Source: an uncultured Desulfovibrio sp.
GTDB lineage: Bacteria > Desulfobacterota > Desulfovibrionia > Desulfovibrionales > Desulfovibrionaceae
Direction of reading: 5' to 3'
DNA: 11,492 bases
Assembly (NCBI GenBank): GCA_945871415.1
Contig: CAMBWG010000036.1
Span: 1 to 11,492, forward strand
Shown here one piece after another: positions 1 through 5,743 of this stretch (positions are counted from its first letter, which is position 1; each line of letters opens with the position of its first letter). The translations under genes were made by a program, and so were the position numbers. A model generated the notes under the pieces. It saw only the letters and a list, made by a program, of their open reading frames with translations, did not search any database and was not told the DNA's origin.

Positions 1-603
1 CTCTACCTTCTGCGTCACGGGGCCCTGCCGCCCAATCCGCAACGCCGTTTTGTGGGACAGCGGGATCTGCCCCTGAGCCCGCGCGGGCAACGGCAGATTG
101 CCTTCTGGGCGGAAGAGCTGGCCCGAACGCCCCTGAAAGCCATTTTCTGCTCTTCGTTGCAACGCTGCCGGGAAAGCGCCCGCAGCATCGGCCGTCATCA
201 TCCGCAAACGCCCGTCATCCCGCTGGATGCCTTCCGGGAAATACATCTCGGACAATGGGAAGGGCTGACGCCCGCGGAAGTGGAAGAACGCTTTCCCGGG
301 GCCTATGCGGCACGCGGCCGCCATCTGGCCGATTACCGCCCGCAGGGCGGCGAATCCTTCCGCATGCTGGCCCGGCGCGTCCTGCCCGCCCTGCGCGACA
401 TTCTGCCGCAAAACGAAGAGGACAACGTGCTGCTGGTCGCCCACGGCGGCGTCATCCGGGTCATTCTGGCCCATGCGCTGGCCCTGCCGCTGGACAGCCT
501 TCTGGAGATTCCGCAGCCCTATGCCGCCTGCACGCGCCTTGAGCTGTCTCCCGGACTGTTCGACAGGCCGCCGCATTCGCCGGATGACGGGAAGAAGGCA
601 TGA
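1..603 (+). CDS. Histidine phosphatase family protein (5' truncated)
   Basis: This is a phosphohistidine-dependent phosphatase of the phosphoglycerate mutase-like superfamily. The frame is open from base 1, so the start codon lies just outside the window. The first seven visible residues already contain the catalytic RHG signature (LYLLRHG, residues 5-7 of the visible part), so only a few N-terminal residues should be missing. The other family marks are EIHLGQWEG, which carries the usual acidic residue, and VAHGG with the second catalytic histidine at visible residue 148. The visible part is 200 residues, close to the full family length of about 200. The REIxxGxWEG pattern resembles alpha-ribazole phosphatase (CobC), but no cobalamin gene is visible, so the substrate stays open. 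The stop overlaps the start of the next gene (ATGA, 600-603), which indicates translational coupling. The family call is secure; the substrate is unknown. Confidence 0.9.
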   Translation, partial: LYLLRHGALPPNPQRRFVGQRDLPLSPRGQRQIAFWAEELARTPLKAIFCSSLQRCRESARSIGRHHPQTPVIPLDAFREIHLGQWEGLTPAEVEERFPGAYAARGRHLADYRPQGGESFRMLARRVLPALRDILPQNEEDNVLLVAHGGVIRVILAHALALPLDSLLEIPQPYAACTRLELSPGLFDRPPHSPDDGKKA

Positions 604-1046
604 CGGGCATGCTGCTGGCCTGCGGCGGCCTTTTCCTGACGTCCTTTCTGGCGGCGACCCTGCTGCCCGCGCAGTCGGAACTGGTGCTGGCCGGACTGCT
701 GACAAAAAACGCCGCGCCCGTCTGGCTTCTGCTGACTGTGGCCACGCTGGGCAATACGGCGGGTTCCAGCCTCAACTGGCTGCTGGGCCGGGCCGTCACG
801 CGCTTTCGGGAGCGGCGCTGGTTTCCGGTTTCTCCCGCTGCTCTGGCCCGTGCGGAACGCTGGTACCGCCGCTACGGACGCTGGACCCTGCTGCTCAGCT
901 GGGCCCCCGTCATCGGCGACCCCCTGACGCTGGCGGCGGGCGTCATGCGCGAACCCTTTCCGTCTTTTTTCCTCATCACGCTGGCGGCAAAACTGGGGCG
1001 TTATCTGCTGGTGGCGGCCGTCGCCCTCGCATGGACCGCCAGATAG
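600..1046 (+). CDS. YqaA family small membrane protein (SNARE-associated/DedA-like)
   Basis: A 148-residue hydrophobic protein, close in length to E. coli YqaA. It has an N-terminal hydrophobic segment (about residues 4-25), a second segment around residues 40-60 with the family-like GNTAGSSLNWLLGR stretch, a basic Arg-rich loop (about 65-95, including RRYGRW), a PVIGDPLTLAAG re-entrant-like segment, and a C-terminal membrane helix. DedA/YqaA proteins sit in the inner membrane, and some family members act in lipid transport and envelope homeostasis; the role of this one is unknown. The start used here (600) overlaps the phosphatase stop by 4 nt. An in-frame ATG at 609 is a good alternative, because the purine-rich GAAGAAGG (591-598) is better spaced for it. 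The stop codon (1044-1046) touches the first base of repeat copy A. Confidence 0.82.
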   Translation: MTGMLLACGGLFLTSFLAATLLPAQSELVLAGLLTKNAAPVWLLLTVATLGNTAGSSLNWLLGRAVTRFRERRWFPVSPAALARAERWYRRYGRWTLLLSWAPVIGDPLTLAAGVMREPFPSFFLITLAAKLGRYLLVAAVALAWTAR

Positions 1047-1188
1047 AACATTCTATTTGAAAAAGGCAAACGCGAGGGAAGGCACAGCGCTATCCTCGGC
1101 CCGAATTGAGCAGAAAAACCGCGCTTTTTCCGCGAAACGACAGGCCGTATGATTTGAAACGCAACGCGTTTCAAACTGAAAAATGCTC
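1046..1188 (+). repeat. 143-bp MITE-like/structured intergenic repeat, copy A
   Basis: This stretch is homologous to the reverse complement of 5553-5695 over the same 143 nt. The best block, 1131-1151, is identical for 21 nt to the complement of 5589-5609. The ends are imperfect inverted repeats (GAACATTCT at the left, AAAATGCTC at the right). Three hairpins can be drawn: GAGG/CCTC (1074-1077 with 1094-1097), GAAAAA/TTTTTC (1113-1118 with 1125-1130), and TTTGAAACGC/GCGTTTCAAA (1153-1162 with 1166-1175, 3-nt loop). The copy begins on the last base of the upstream stop codon. Short ORFs crossing it (for example on the minus strand from 1204 to 1001) exist only because of the repeat and are not called. 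It could be a MITE-type non-autonomous element, a REP/BIME-like sequence, or a structured 3' end. No transposase is visible. Confidence 0.8.
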
Positions 1189-1201
1189 CAGGGCCTACCG
1201 A

Positions 1202-1236
1202 CACAAAATCTCAATCTGTTTCTAATAAATATTACC
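1202..1236 (+). promoter_or_regulatory. AT-rich patch, possible promoter for the fdh operon
   Basis: The bases here, including TTTCTAATAAATATTA (1219-1234), are strongly AT-rich compared with the surrounding GC-rich DNA, and they lie between repeat copy A and the fdh leader. TAATAA-like hexamers could serve as a -10 element, but I see no convincing -35 partner and no sigma-54 GG-N10-GC pattern. If transcription starts here, the fdh mRNA would carry a leader of about 300 nt containing the two structured regions described separately. This is a composition-based guess only. Confidence 0.22.
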
Positions 1237-1314
1237 TGCCATGCTCATTGAAAGATGCCTGTCGCATTGCCTGTCCCCCCTTTGAAAAAGTGCGCTGGAG
1301 AAAGAATGGGGGGC

Positions 1315-1396
1315 TTGGGGGAAGAACTGCGGGAACGCCTTTCCTGCGGAAAGGCTGGGCCTCTCGCGCGAGCAGAAGGGGTTCCCCTCCCCCCAA
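1315..1396 (+). other. Cloverleaf-like foldable block in the fdh leader
   Basis: Nested complementary segments are visible. The outer stem is TTGGGGG (1315-1321) with CCCCCAA (1390-1396). The inner stem is GGGAAC (1331-1336) with GTTCCC (1381-1386). Directly abutting the inner stem is a perfect 8-bp hairpin, GCCTTTCC/GGAAAGGC (1337-1355, loop TGC), followed by the palindrome CTCGCGCGAG (1363-1372). The G- and C-runs to the left (CCCCCC 1275-1280, GGGGGG 1308-1313) could form one more stem. No protein family is recognisable in any frame across it. It may be an interspersed intergenic repeat, a structured 5' UTR or a terminator. It has none of the conserved tRNA loop features. Confidence 0.45.
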
Positions 1397-1423
1397 TAAA
1401 CTGCGGATAACGTTAACAGCCCC

Positions 1424-1516
1424 GGCGGGGGATATTCGCCCCTCTGTTGCTTTTCAGCTTTACAGGCTCGCCGCCTTTCCCTTATGTGGGGAAGAAGTCG
1501 GCATGCACGACCCGCC
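1424..1516 (+). promoter_or_regulatory. Possible riboswitch-like leader of the formate dehydrogenase operon
   Basis: GGCGGG (1424-1429) is perfectly complementary to CCCGCC (1511-1516), so a long-range stem could enclose the domain. The same G-run can instead pair locally with CGCCCC (hairpin about 1427-1442), so the two folds exclude each other. Inside lies a hairpin at 1470-1502, with GCCG/CGGC closing and TTCCC/GGGAA as the inner stem, separated by an asymmetric purine-rich internal loop (GAAGT on the 3' side). The right arm of the enclosing stem is followed by TTTTATGCTTTT and then by the ribosome binding site. Known Moco-type RNAs precede genes for molybdopterin enzymes and have GGGAAG-like hairpins, which is suggestive here, but I cannot match the published consensus from memory. 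The ligand is unassigned. Confidence 0.35.
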
Positions 1517-1528
1517 TTTTATGCTTTT

Positions 1529-1532
1529 GGAG
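1529..1532 (+). promoter_or_regulatory. Ribosome binding site deciding the fdhF start
   Basis: GGAG lies 7 nt upstream of the ATG at 1540. A second in-frame ATG at 1534 (adding Met-Lys) is only 1 nt from this GGAG and is therefore disfavoured. Confidence 0.65.
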
Positions 1533-1539
1533 AATGAAG

Positions 1540-3570
1540 ATGACTATTCGCCATACGTCCACCGTATGCCCTTATTGCGGTTGCGGCTGCGGCCTGACGC
1601 TGGAAACCGCCGAAGGACGCATTTTGCGGACCATTCCCACGGCCGACGCCCCGGTCAATCAGGGCAGACTGTGCGTCAAGGGCTGGAATGTTCATGACTT
1701 TGTGCAGCATCCCGACCGCCTGACGCAGCCCCTGCTGCGTGAAGGCCGGGAATGCCGCCCTCTGGACTGGGAAAGCGCCCTGGATCATGCCGCCCGGGAA
1801 CTGTGCCGCATCCGCGATACCTACGGCCCGGACAGCATCGGCATCCTGACTTCGGCGCGCTGCACCAACGAAGAAAATTATCTGCTGCAAAAATTTGCGC
1901 GCTGCGCCGTCGGCACACATAATATTGATCATTGCGCCCGCCTCTGACACGGCCCCACGGTGGCAGGTCTTGCCACCTCCTTTGGCAGCGGCGCCATGAC
2001 CAATCCCTTTGACGATCTCGAAGCCAGCGACTGCCTGCTGGTGGTGGGCTCCAACACCACGGTGGCCCACCCCATGGTGGGTATGCGGCTCATGCGGCGC
2101 AAGCGCACGGGCGGCCGGCTCATTGTGGTTGATCCGCGGCGTACGACGCTGGCGGAACTGGCCGACATCCATCTGCGTCTGCGCCCCGGCACGGATGTGC
2201 CCCTGTTCAACGGCCTGATGCGCATTATCCATGAATCCGGCTGGCACAAGCAGGACTTCATCGAAGCGCGCACGGAAAACTTCCCGGCGCTGCTGGAGGC
2301 CATTGCGCCCTGGACGCCGGAAGCCACGGAATCCGTCACGGGCGTGCCGCGGGATCTCCTTTTCCGCGCCGCCGAGGCCTATGCGACCGCGGCGGCCTCG
2401 TCCATTATTTATTGTCTCGGCATCACGCAGCATCGCTGCGGGGTGAACAATGTGCGCGTACTGGCCGATCTGGCCATGCTGTGCGGCCAGATCGGACGGC
2501 CGGGCACCGGCGTCAATCCGTTGCGCGGCCAGAACAATGTGCAGGGCTCCTGCGACATGGGCGGTCTTCCCGACTATTATCCCGGCTACCAGAAAGTCGA
2601 TGATCCCGAAGTTCGCGCCACCTTCGCCCGGGCATGGAACCGCCCGCAGCCGACGACGCCGGGCCTGACTTCGCTGGAAATGATGGAGGCCCTGCACAGG
2701 GGCTCGCTCAAGGCCATGATCATTCTCGGGGAAAATCCCGTGGTCAGCGATCCGGACGCCAGCCATGTCAAGGCGGCGCTGGGTAAGGCGGAATTTCTGC
2801 TTTGCATCGACATCTTCCCCACGCCCACCACGGAACTGGCGCATCTGACGCTGCCCGGAGCCTCGTTTGCCGAAAGCGACGGCACGTTCACCAATTCCGA
2901 ACGGCGCGTGCAGCGGGTGCGACAGGCTCTGCCTCCGCTGGCCGGACGCAGCAACAGCCGCATCATTCAGGATCTGTCCTGCCGTATGGGCTATGCCATG
3001 CCGCCGGATTCCCCGGCCGCCGTCTTCGACGAAATGTGCGCCCTGACGCCGTCCCTGCGGGGCATGAGCCATACCCGGCTGGATCGGGAAAGCCTCTGCT
3101 GGCCCTGCCCGGACAAGGATCATCCCGGCACGCCCATGCTGCACAAGGATCACTTCGTGCGCGGCAAGGGCCTGTTTGCCGGTCTTGCCCACACTCCCCC
3201 GGCGGAGCTGCCCGATGCCGACTATCCCCTGCTGCTGAATACAGGCATGGGGCATTCCCACTATCTGACAGGCACCATGACGCGCCGCTGTCCCATGCTG
3301 GAGCGGGAAATGCCGCATCTTGTGGCCGACATGCACCCCGACGACGCAAAGGCACTCGGTCTGCGGGAAGGTTCACGTATCCGCCTGAACAGCCGCCGCG
3401 GTTCCGTTGCGGCCCGCGCTCACCTCACGGATACGGTGCCGCAGGGCACGGTCTTTGCGCCCCTGCATTTTGCCGAGGCTCCCATCAATGCGCTGACCAT
3501 TGCCGAACGGGACCCCGTCAGCAAGACCCCCGAGTTCAAAATCTGCGCCGTCAACATTGAAAAGGTATAA
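1540..3570 (+). CDS. fdhF: Selenocysteine-containing formate dehydrogenase, FdhH-type catalytic subunit
   Basis: A molybdopterin oxidoreductase that interconverts formate and CO2. It is 676 residues long when the in-frame UGA at 1945-1947 (residue 136) is read as selenocysteine; E. coli FdhF has 715. The N-terminus binds one [4Fe-4S] cluster through C10-x2-C13-x3-C17-x27-C45, followed by the conserved K47. The active site reads DHCARL-Sec-HGPTVAG, with the catalytic His at 137 as in E. coli FdhF. The VNPLRGQNNVQG segment supplies the conserved active-site Arg (R329). A C-terminal molybdopterin-dinucleotide domain covers about residues 550-670 (GHSHYLTGTMTRR near its start, ending in SKTPEFKICAV). 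There is no Tat signal or membrane segment, so the enzyme is cytoplasmic. It may use Mo or W; the sequence does not tell. A SECIS hairpin directly follows the UGA. Automatic gene calling would split the gene into 1540-1947 and 1960-3570, but the homology is continuous across the codon. The partner gene starts 4 nt downstream. Confidence 0.95.
1945..1947 (+). other. In-frame UGA read as selenocysteine (residue 136)
   Basis: The TGA lies in the same frame as the coding sequence on both sides. The residues around it (CARL before, HGPTVAG after) align with the E. coli FdhF sequence CARV-Sec-HGPSVAG. Cysteine variants of the family carry Cys at exactly this position. The cell must therefore have the SelA/SelB/SelC/SelD machinery, which is not in the window. 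Confidence 0.96.
1948..1985 (+). promoter_or_regulatory. Bacterial SECIS element in the fdhF mRNA
   Basis: A perfect 7-bp stem, GGTGGCA (1959-1965) with TGCCACC (1971-1977), presents the loop GGTCT (1966-1970). The loop begins 18 nt after the UGA, the same spacing and the same GGUCU loop as I recall for E. coli fdhF, where SelB binds the loop. The hairpin also encodes the conserved protein segment, as is usual for bacterial SECIS elements. Confidence 0.92.
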
Positions 3571-3574
3571 GCCC

Positions 3575-5488
3575 ATGACAGCATGCTATGCCCTGAATCC
3601 CGCCGATCTGCCGGCGCTGCTGACGGTCTGGCGCAAAAACGCCGCCGTACTCTATCCCTGCAAGGAAGAAGGCGACGCCGCCCGGCTGGCTGACTATGAA
3701 CCTCTGATGCCCGTCAGTCTCGACTACGGCAATCTCTCCATGCCTGCCGTGGATATTCTGAACGGCTATCAGGACGTTCTCTTTCACTGGAACGGCAACG
3801 AGCGCACCTACGAGGCCCGCCCGGGTACGGAAGACGGCCGCCCGACCGTCCTGTTTGGTATCCGTCCCTGCGATGTGGCCGCGCTGTCCTATCTGGATGA
3901 ATTCTATCTGGGGGAATACGCGGATCTCAATTATTCGCGTCGCCGCGAAGCCCTGACCGTTGTTGCCGTCAACTGCACGCAGCCGGGCAGGACCTGCTTC
4001 TGCGCCGCCACGCAGACCGGCCCCTTTGCCCGCAGCGGCTACGATCTGCTGCTCACCCCGGACGGCGACACCTGCTGGGTGGAATGCGCCACAGCCAGAG
4101 GGGAAGCCCTGATCGCGCAGGGCGCGCCTTTTTTCCGCTCCGTACCCACGGCCGATCTGAAAGCGCGTCAGCTTATGCTGGAAGAACAATGCCGCGCCGC
4201 CTTTCCGCCCCTGCCGGACATGTCCGACGCGCGCAACGCCCTGCTGCGCGGTTTCCATCATCCGCTCTGGGATGAGCTGACGCCCACCTGCATCGCCTGT
4301 ACCGGCTGCACGGCCGTCTGTCCGACCTGTACCTGCTTCCAGTTCAACGAGGAACGGCTTTCGCCCACGTCGGGCCGTCGCGTACGCGTCAAGGACTCCT
4401 GTCAGGCTCCGGGCTTCACCCGCAACGCGGGCGGGCATAATCCCCGCAGCAAGGCCGGCGCCGTGCGCCATCGCATTATGGACAAGCTGGTCTACATCGA
4501 AGACCGCTTCGGCAAAAAAGGCTGTGTGGGCTGCGGCCGCTGCATCGGCGTCTGTCCGGCGGATATCGACATCCGCGAGATCGTGTCCCGCATCACGGCT
4601 GACTGTCCCGATGACGGCGGCACGCCGCCGGTCTTCATCTCCGAACGCATGCCGCGACGCGCCGATCCGCAGCTCTACACGCCTCAGCCCGCGCGCATCG
4701 TTTCCATCAATGACGAAACGCCGGATATCCGCCGCTACGTGGTACGCTACACCGACGAGCATCTGGCCGAGACATTCCGCCTTTCCGGCCAGTTCTTCAT
4801 GGTGACGGTCTTCGGTGTGGGCGAAGTGGCCCTGTCCATCCCCTTCGGGGATCAGCACGGCGGAGAATTCGAGTTTTGCGTCAAGAAGGTGGGCAAGGTC
4901 ACGTCCGCTCTCGCTGCCCTCAAACCGGGTGACATCATCGGTCTGCGCGGTCCCTACGGCAAGGGCTTTCCCTACCGCTCCTTCACGGGACGCGACGTGC
5001 TCATCGTCGGTTCCGGCGTGGGGCTTGCGCCCGTGCGTACCATCATTGTACGTCTGTTGCAGGAACGGGAACGCTATGGCCGCATTGCCATTATCGCCAG
5101 CGCCACCAGCTACGAAGGCATCGTCTACAAGGACGATCTGCGCCGCTGGGCCGCCGTGCCCGGCGTGGACGTGCGCTACGCCCTTGCCCGGCCCACCGAC
5201 GCCGTCGCAGCCCATGTGGGCTATATCAACGATCTGCTGCCGGAACTGGGCTTCGACTGGGCCGATTCCCGCGCAATCCTCTGCGCTTCGCCGCGACGTA
5301 TCAAGCTGGTTTCCAGGGACTTGCTGCAACTGGGCATGCACCCCGCGCACATCTATACGTCGCTGGAAACCCATATGCGCTGCGGCGTAGGCAAGTGCGG
5401 GCACTGCAAGGTCGGCTCCCACTACATGTGCCTCGACGGTCCGGTTTTCACCTACGAGGAAATGCTGCAACTTCCCGAAGAGTTCTGA
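3575..5488 (+). CDS. AsrA-AsrB-like fusion: iron-sulfur and FAD/NAD(P)-binding electron-transfer subunit
   Basis: A 637-residue soluble protein that joins two modules normally encoded by separate genes. Residues 1 to about 350 resemble AsrA/HydB (anaerobic sulfite reductase A, sulfhydrogenase beta). They include RPCDVAAL, the CTQPGRTCFCA stretch, and two ferredoxin-like cysteine sets: C239-x2-C242-x2-C245-x3-C249-P with further Cys at 252 and 254, and C317-x2-C320-x2-C323-x3-C327-P. Residues about 366-637 resemble AsrB/HydG: an FAD-binding part (SGQFFMV, GEVALSI, GLRGPYGKGFP), an NAD(P) site GSGVGLAP (479-486), and a C-terminal [2Fe-2S] set C603-x4-C608-x2-C611-x7-C619. The length equals AsrA plus AsrB, so this is a fusion and not a truncation. 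The start at 3575 is 4 nt after the fdhF stop, with AAAGG upstream; the two genes are surely co-transcribed. The inferred role is to pass electrons between the formate dehydrogenase and NAD(P). No sulfite reductase AsrC or hydrogenase subunit is adjacent. Which nucleotide is used is unknown. Confidence 0.9.
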   Translation: MTACYALNPADLPALLTVWRKNAAVLYPCKEEGDAARLADYEPLMPVSLDYGNLSMPAVDILNGYQDVLFHWNGNERTYEARPGTEDGRPTVLFGIRPCDVAALSYLDEFYLGEYADLNYSRRREALTVVAVNCTQPGRTCFCAATQTGPFARSGYDLLLTPDGDTCWVECATARGEALIAQGAPFFRSVPTADLKARQLMLEEQCRAAFPPLPDMSDARNALLRGFHHPLWDELTPTCIACTGCTAVCPTCTCFQFNEERLSPTSGRRVRVKDSCQAPGFTRNAGGHNPRSKAGAVRHRIMDKLVYIEDRFGKKGCVGCGRCIGVCPADIDIREIVSRITADCPDDGGTPPVFISERMPRRADPQLYTPQPARIVSINDETPDIRRYVVRYTDEHLAETFRLSGQFFMVTVFGVGEVALSIPFGDQHGGEFEFCVKKVGKVTSALAALKPGDIIGLRGPYGKGFPYRSFTGRDVLIVGSGVGLAPVRTIIVRLLQERERYGRIAIIASATSYEGIVYKDDLRRWAAVPGVDVRYALARPTDAVAAHVGYINDLLPELGFDWADSRAILCASPRRIKLVSRDLLQLGMHPAHIYTSLETHMRCGVGKCGHCKVGSHYMCLDGPVFTYEEMLQLPEEF

Positions 5489-5501
5489 TGACATATTCCG
5501 C

Positions 5502-5541
5502 GGGGAAAGACGCGCCGCCTGCCCGGCGGCGTTCTTTCCCC
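5502..5541 (+). terminator. Terminator-like hairpin after the fdh operon
   Basis: A strong stem starts 13 nt after the stop codon: GGGGAAAGA (5502-5510) pairs with TCTTTCCCC (5533-5541) and CGCCGCC (5513-5519) pairs with GGCGGCG (5525-5531). The loop is TGCCC, with a small asymmetric bulge between the two stems. No U-tract follows (GCCAACATTC), so it may act as a weak terminator or as an mRNA 3'-end stabiliser. Confidence 0.6.
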
Positions 5542-5552
5542 GCCAACATTCA

Positions 5553-5695
5553 GAGCATTTTCAGTTTGAAACGCTGCGCGTTTCAAACCATACGGCCTGT
5601 CGTTTCGCGGGGAAAATACGTTTTTCCGCTTACTTCGGGCCGGGCGGCGCTGTGCCGCCGCTTCGCGTTCCGCCTTTTTCAAAGGTAAAACGCTC
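5553..5695 (-). repeat. 143-bp MITE-like/structured intergenic repeat, copy B (inverted)
   Basis: This is the reverse-complement homologue of 1046-1188 and has the same length of 143 nt. The ends are inverted repeats (GAGCATTTT at 5553-5561, AAAACGCTC at 5687-5695). Hairpins on this copy: GTTTGAAACGC/GCGTTTCAAAC at 5564-5588 (11-bp arms, 3-nt loop), GGAAAA/TTTTCC at 5611-5627, and GCGGCG/CGCCGC at 5644-5661. Each corresponds in place to a hairpin of copy A; the second and third have partly different stem bases. Together the two copies bracket the fdh operon, about 4.65 kb from outer end to outer end. The direct 2-nt CA on both sides of copy B is too short to claim a target duplication. Confidence 0.8.
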
Positions 5696-5731
5696 CAACC
5701 CCTCCGTGCCCTGTTGTGACACAGGCCATTC

Positions 5732-5737
5732 AAGGAG
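5732..5737 (+). promoter_or_regulatory. Strong ribosome binding site for the alpha-2-macroglobulin gene
   Basis: AAGGAG lies 6 nt upstream of the ATG at 5744. It fixes the start that gives a complete signal peptide. Confidence 0.8.
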
Positions 5738-5743
5738 CAGGAC

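Noticed and set aside
1153..1175. The TTTGAAACGC hairpin as a factor-independent terminator of the yqaA-like gene
   Set aside because: The stem is good but what follows on the + strand is A-rich (CTGAAAAATGC) and not a T-run, and the same hairpin is an internal part of both repeat copies.
1001..1204. Short minus-strand peptide across repeat copy A, similar to a peptide read through copy B
   Set aside because: The shared peptide stretch only reflects the shared DNA repeat; the two flanks are unrelated and no start signal is evident.
1315..1396. Cloverleaf-like block as a tRNA gene
   Set aside because: It has no T-loop GTTCRANNC sequence in a proper arm, no D-loop pattern and no fitting anticodon arm; the lengths between stems are wrong.
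1248..1697. A 149-residue open frame starting in the fdh leader
   Set aside because: It runs through the structured intergenic block and into another frame of the formate dehydrogenase. It has low-complexity Arg/Gly/Pro content and no recognisable domain.
1519..3336. A 605-residue open frame on the minus strand opposite the formate dehydrogenase gene
   Set aside because: It is antisense to a gene with clear homology. Its composition (rich in Gly, Arg, Ala, His and Gln, without domain motifs) is what GC-biased codon use on the other strand produces.
1540..3570. Formate dehydrogenase as a pseudogene broken by a nonsense codon
   Set aside because: The only stop is a UGA at the exact Sec position, with a SECIS hairpin at the correct distance and full conservation on both sides.
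3551..5494. A 647-residue open frame on the minus strand opposite the AsrA-AsrB fusion gene
   Set aside because: It is an antisense shadow of an unambiguous gene. No family motif, ribosome binding site or operon context supports it.
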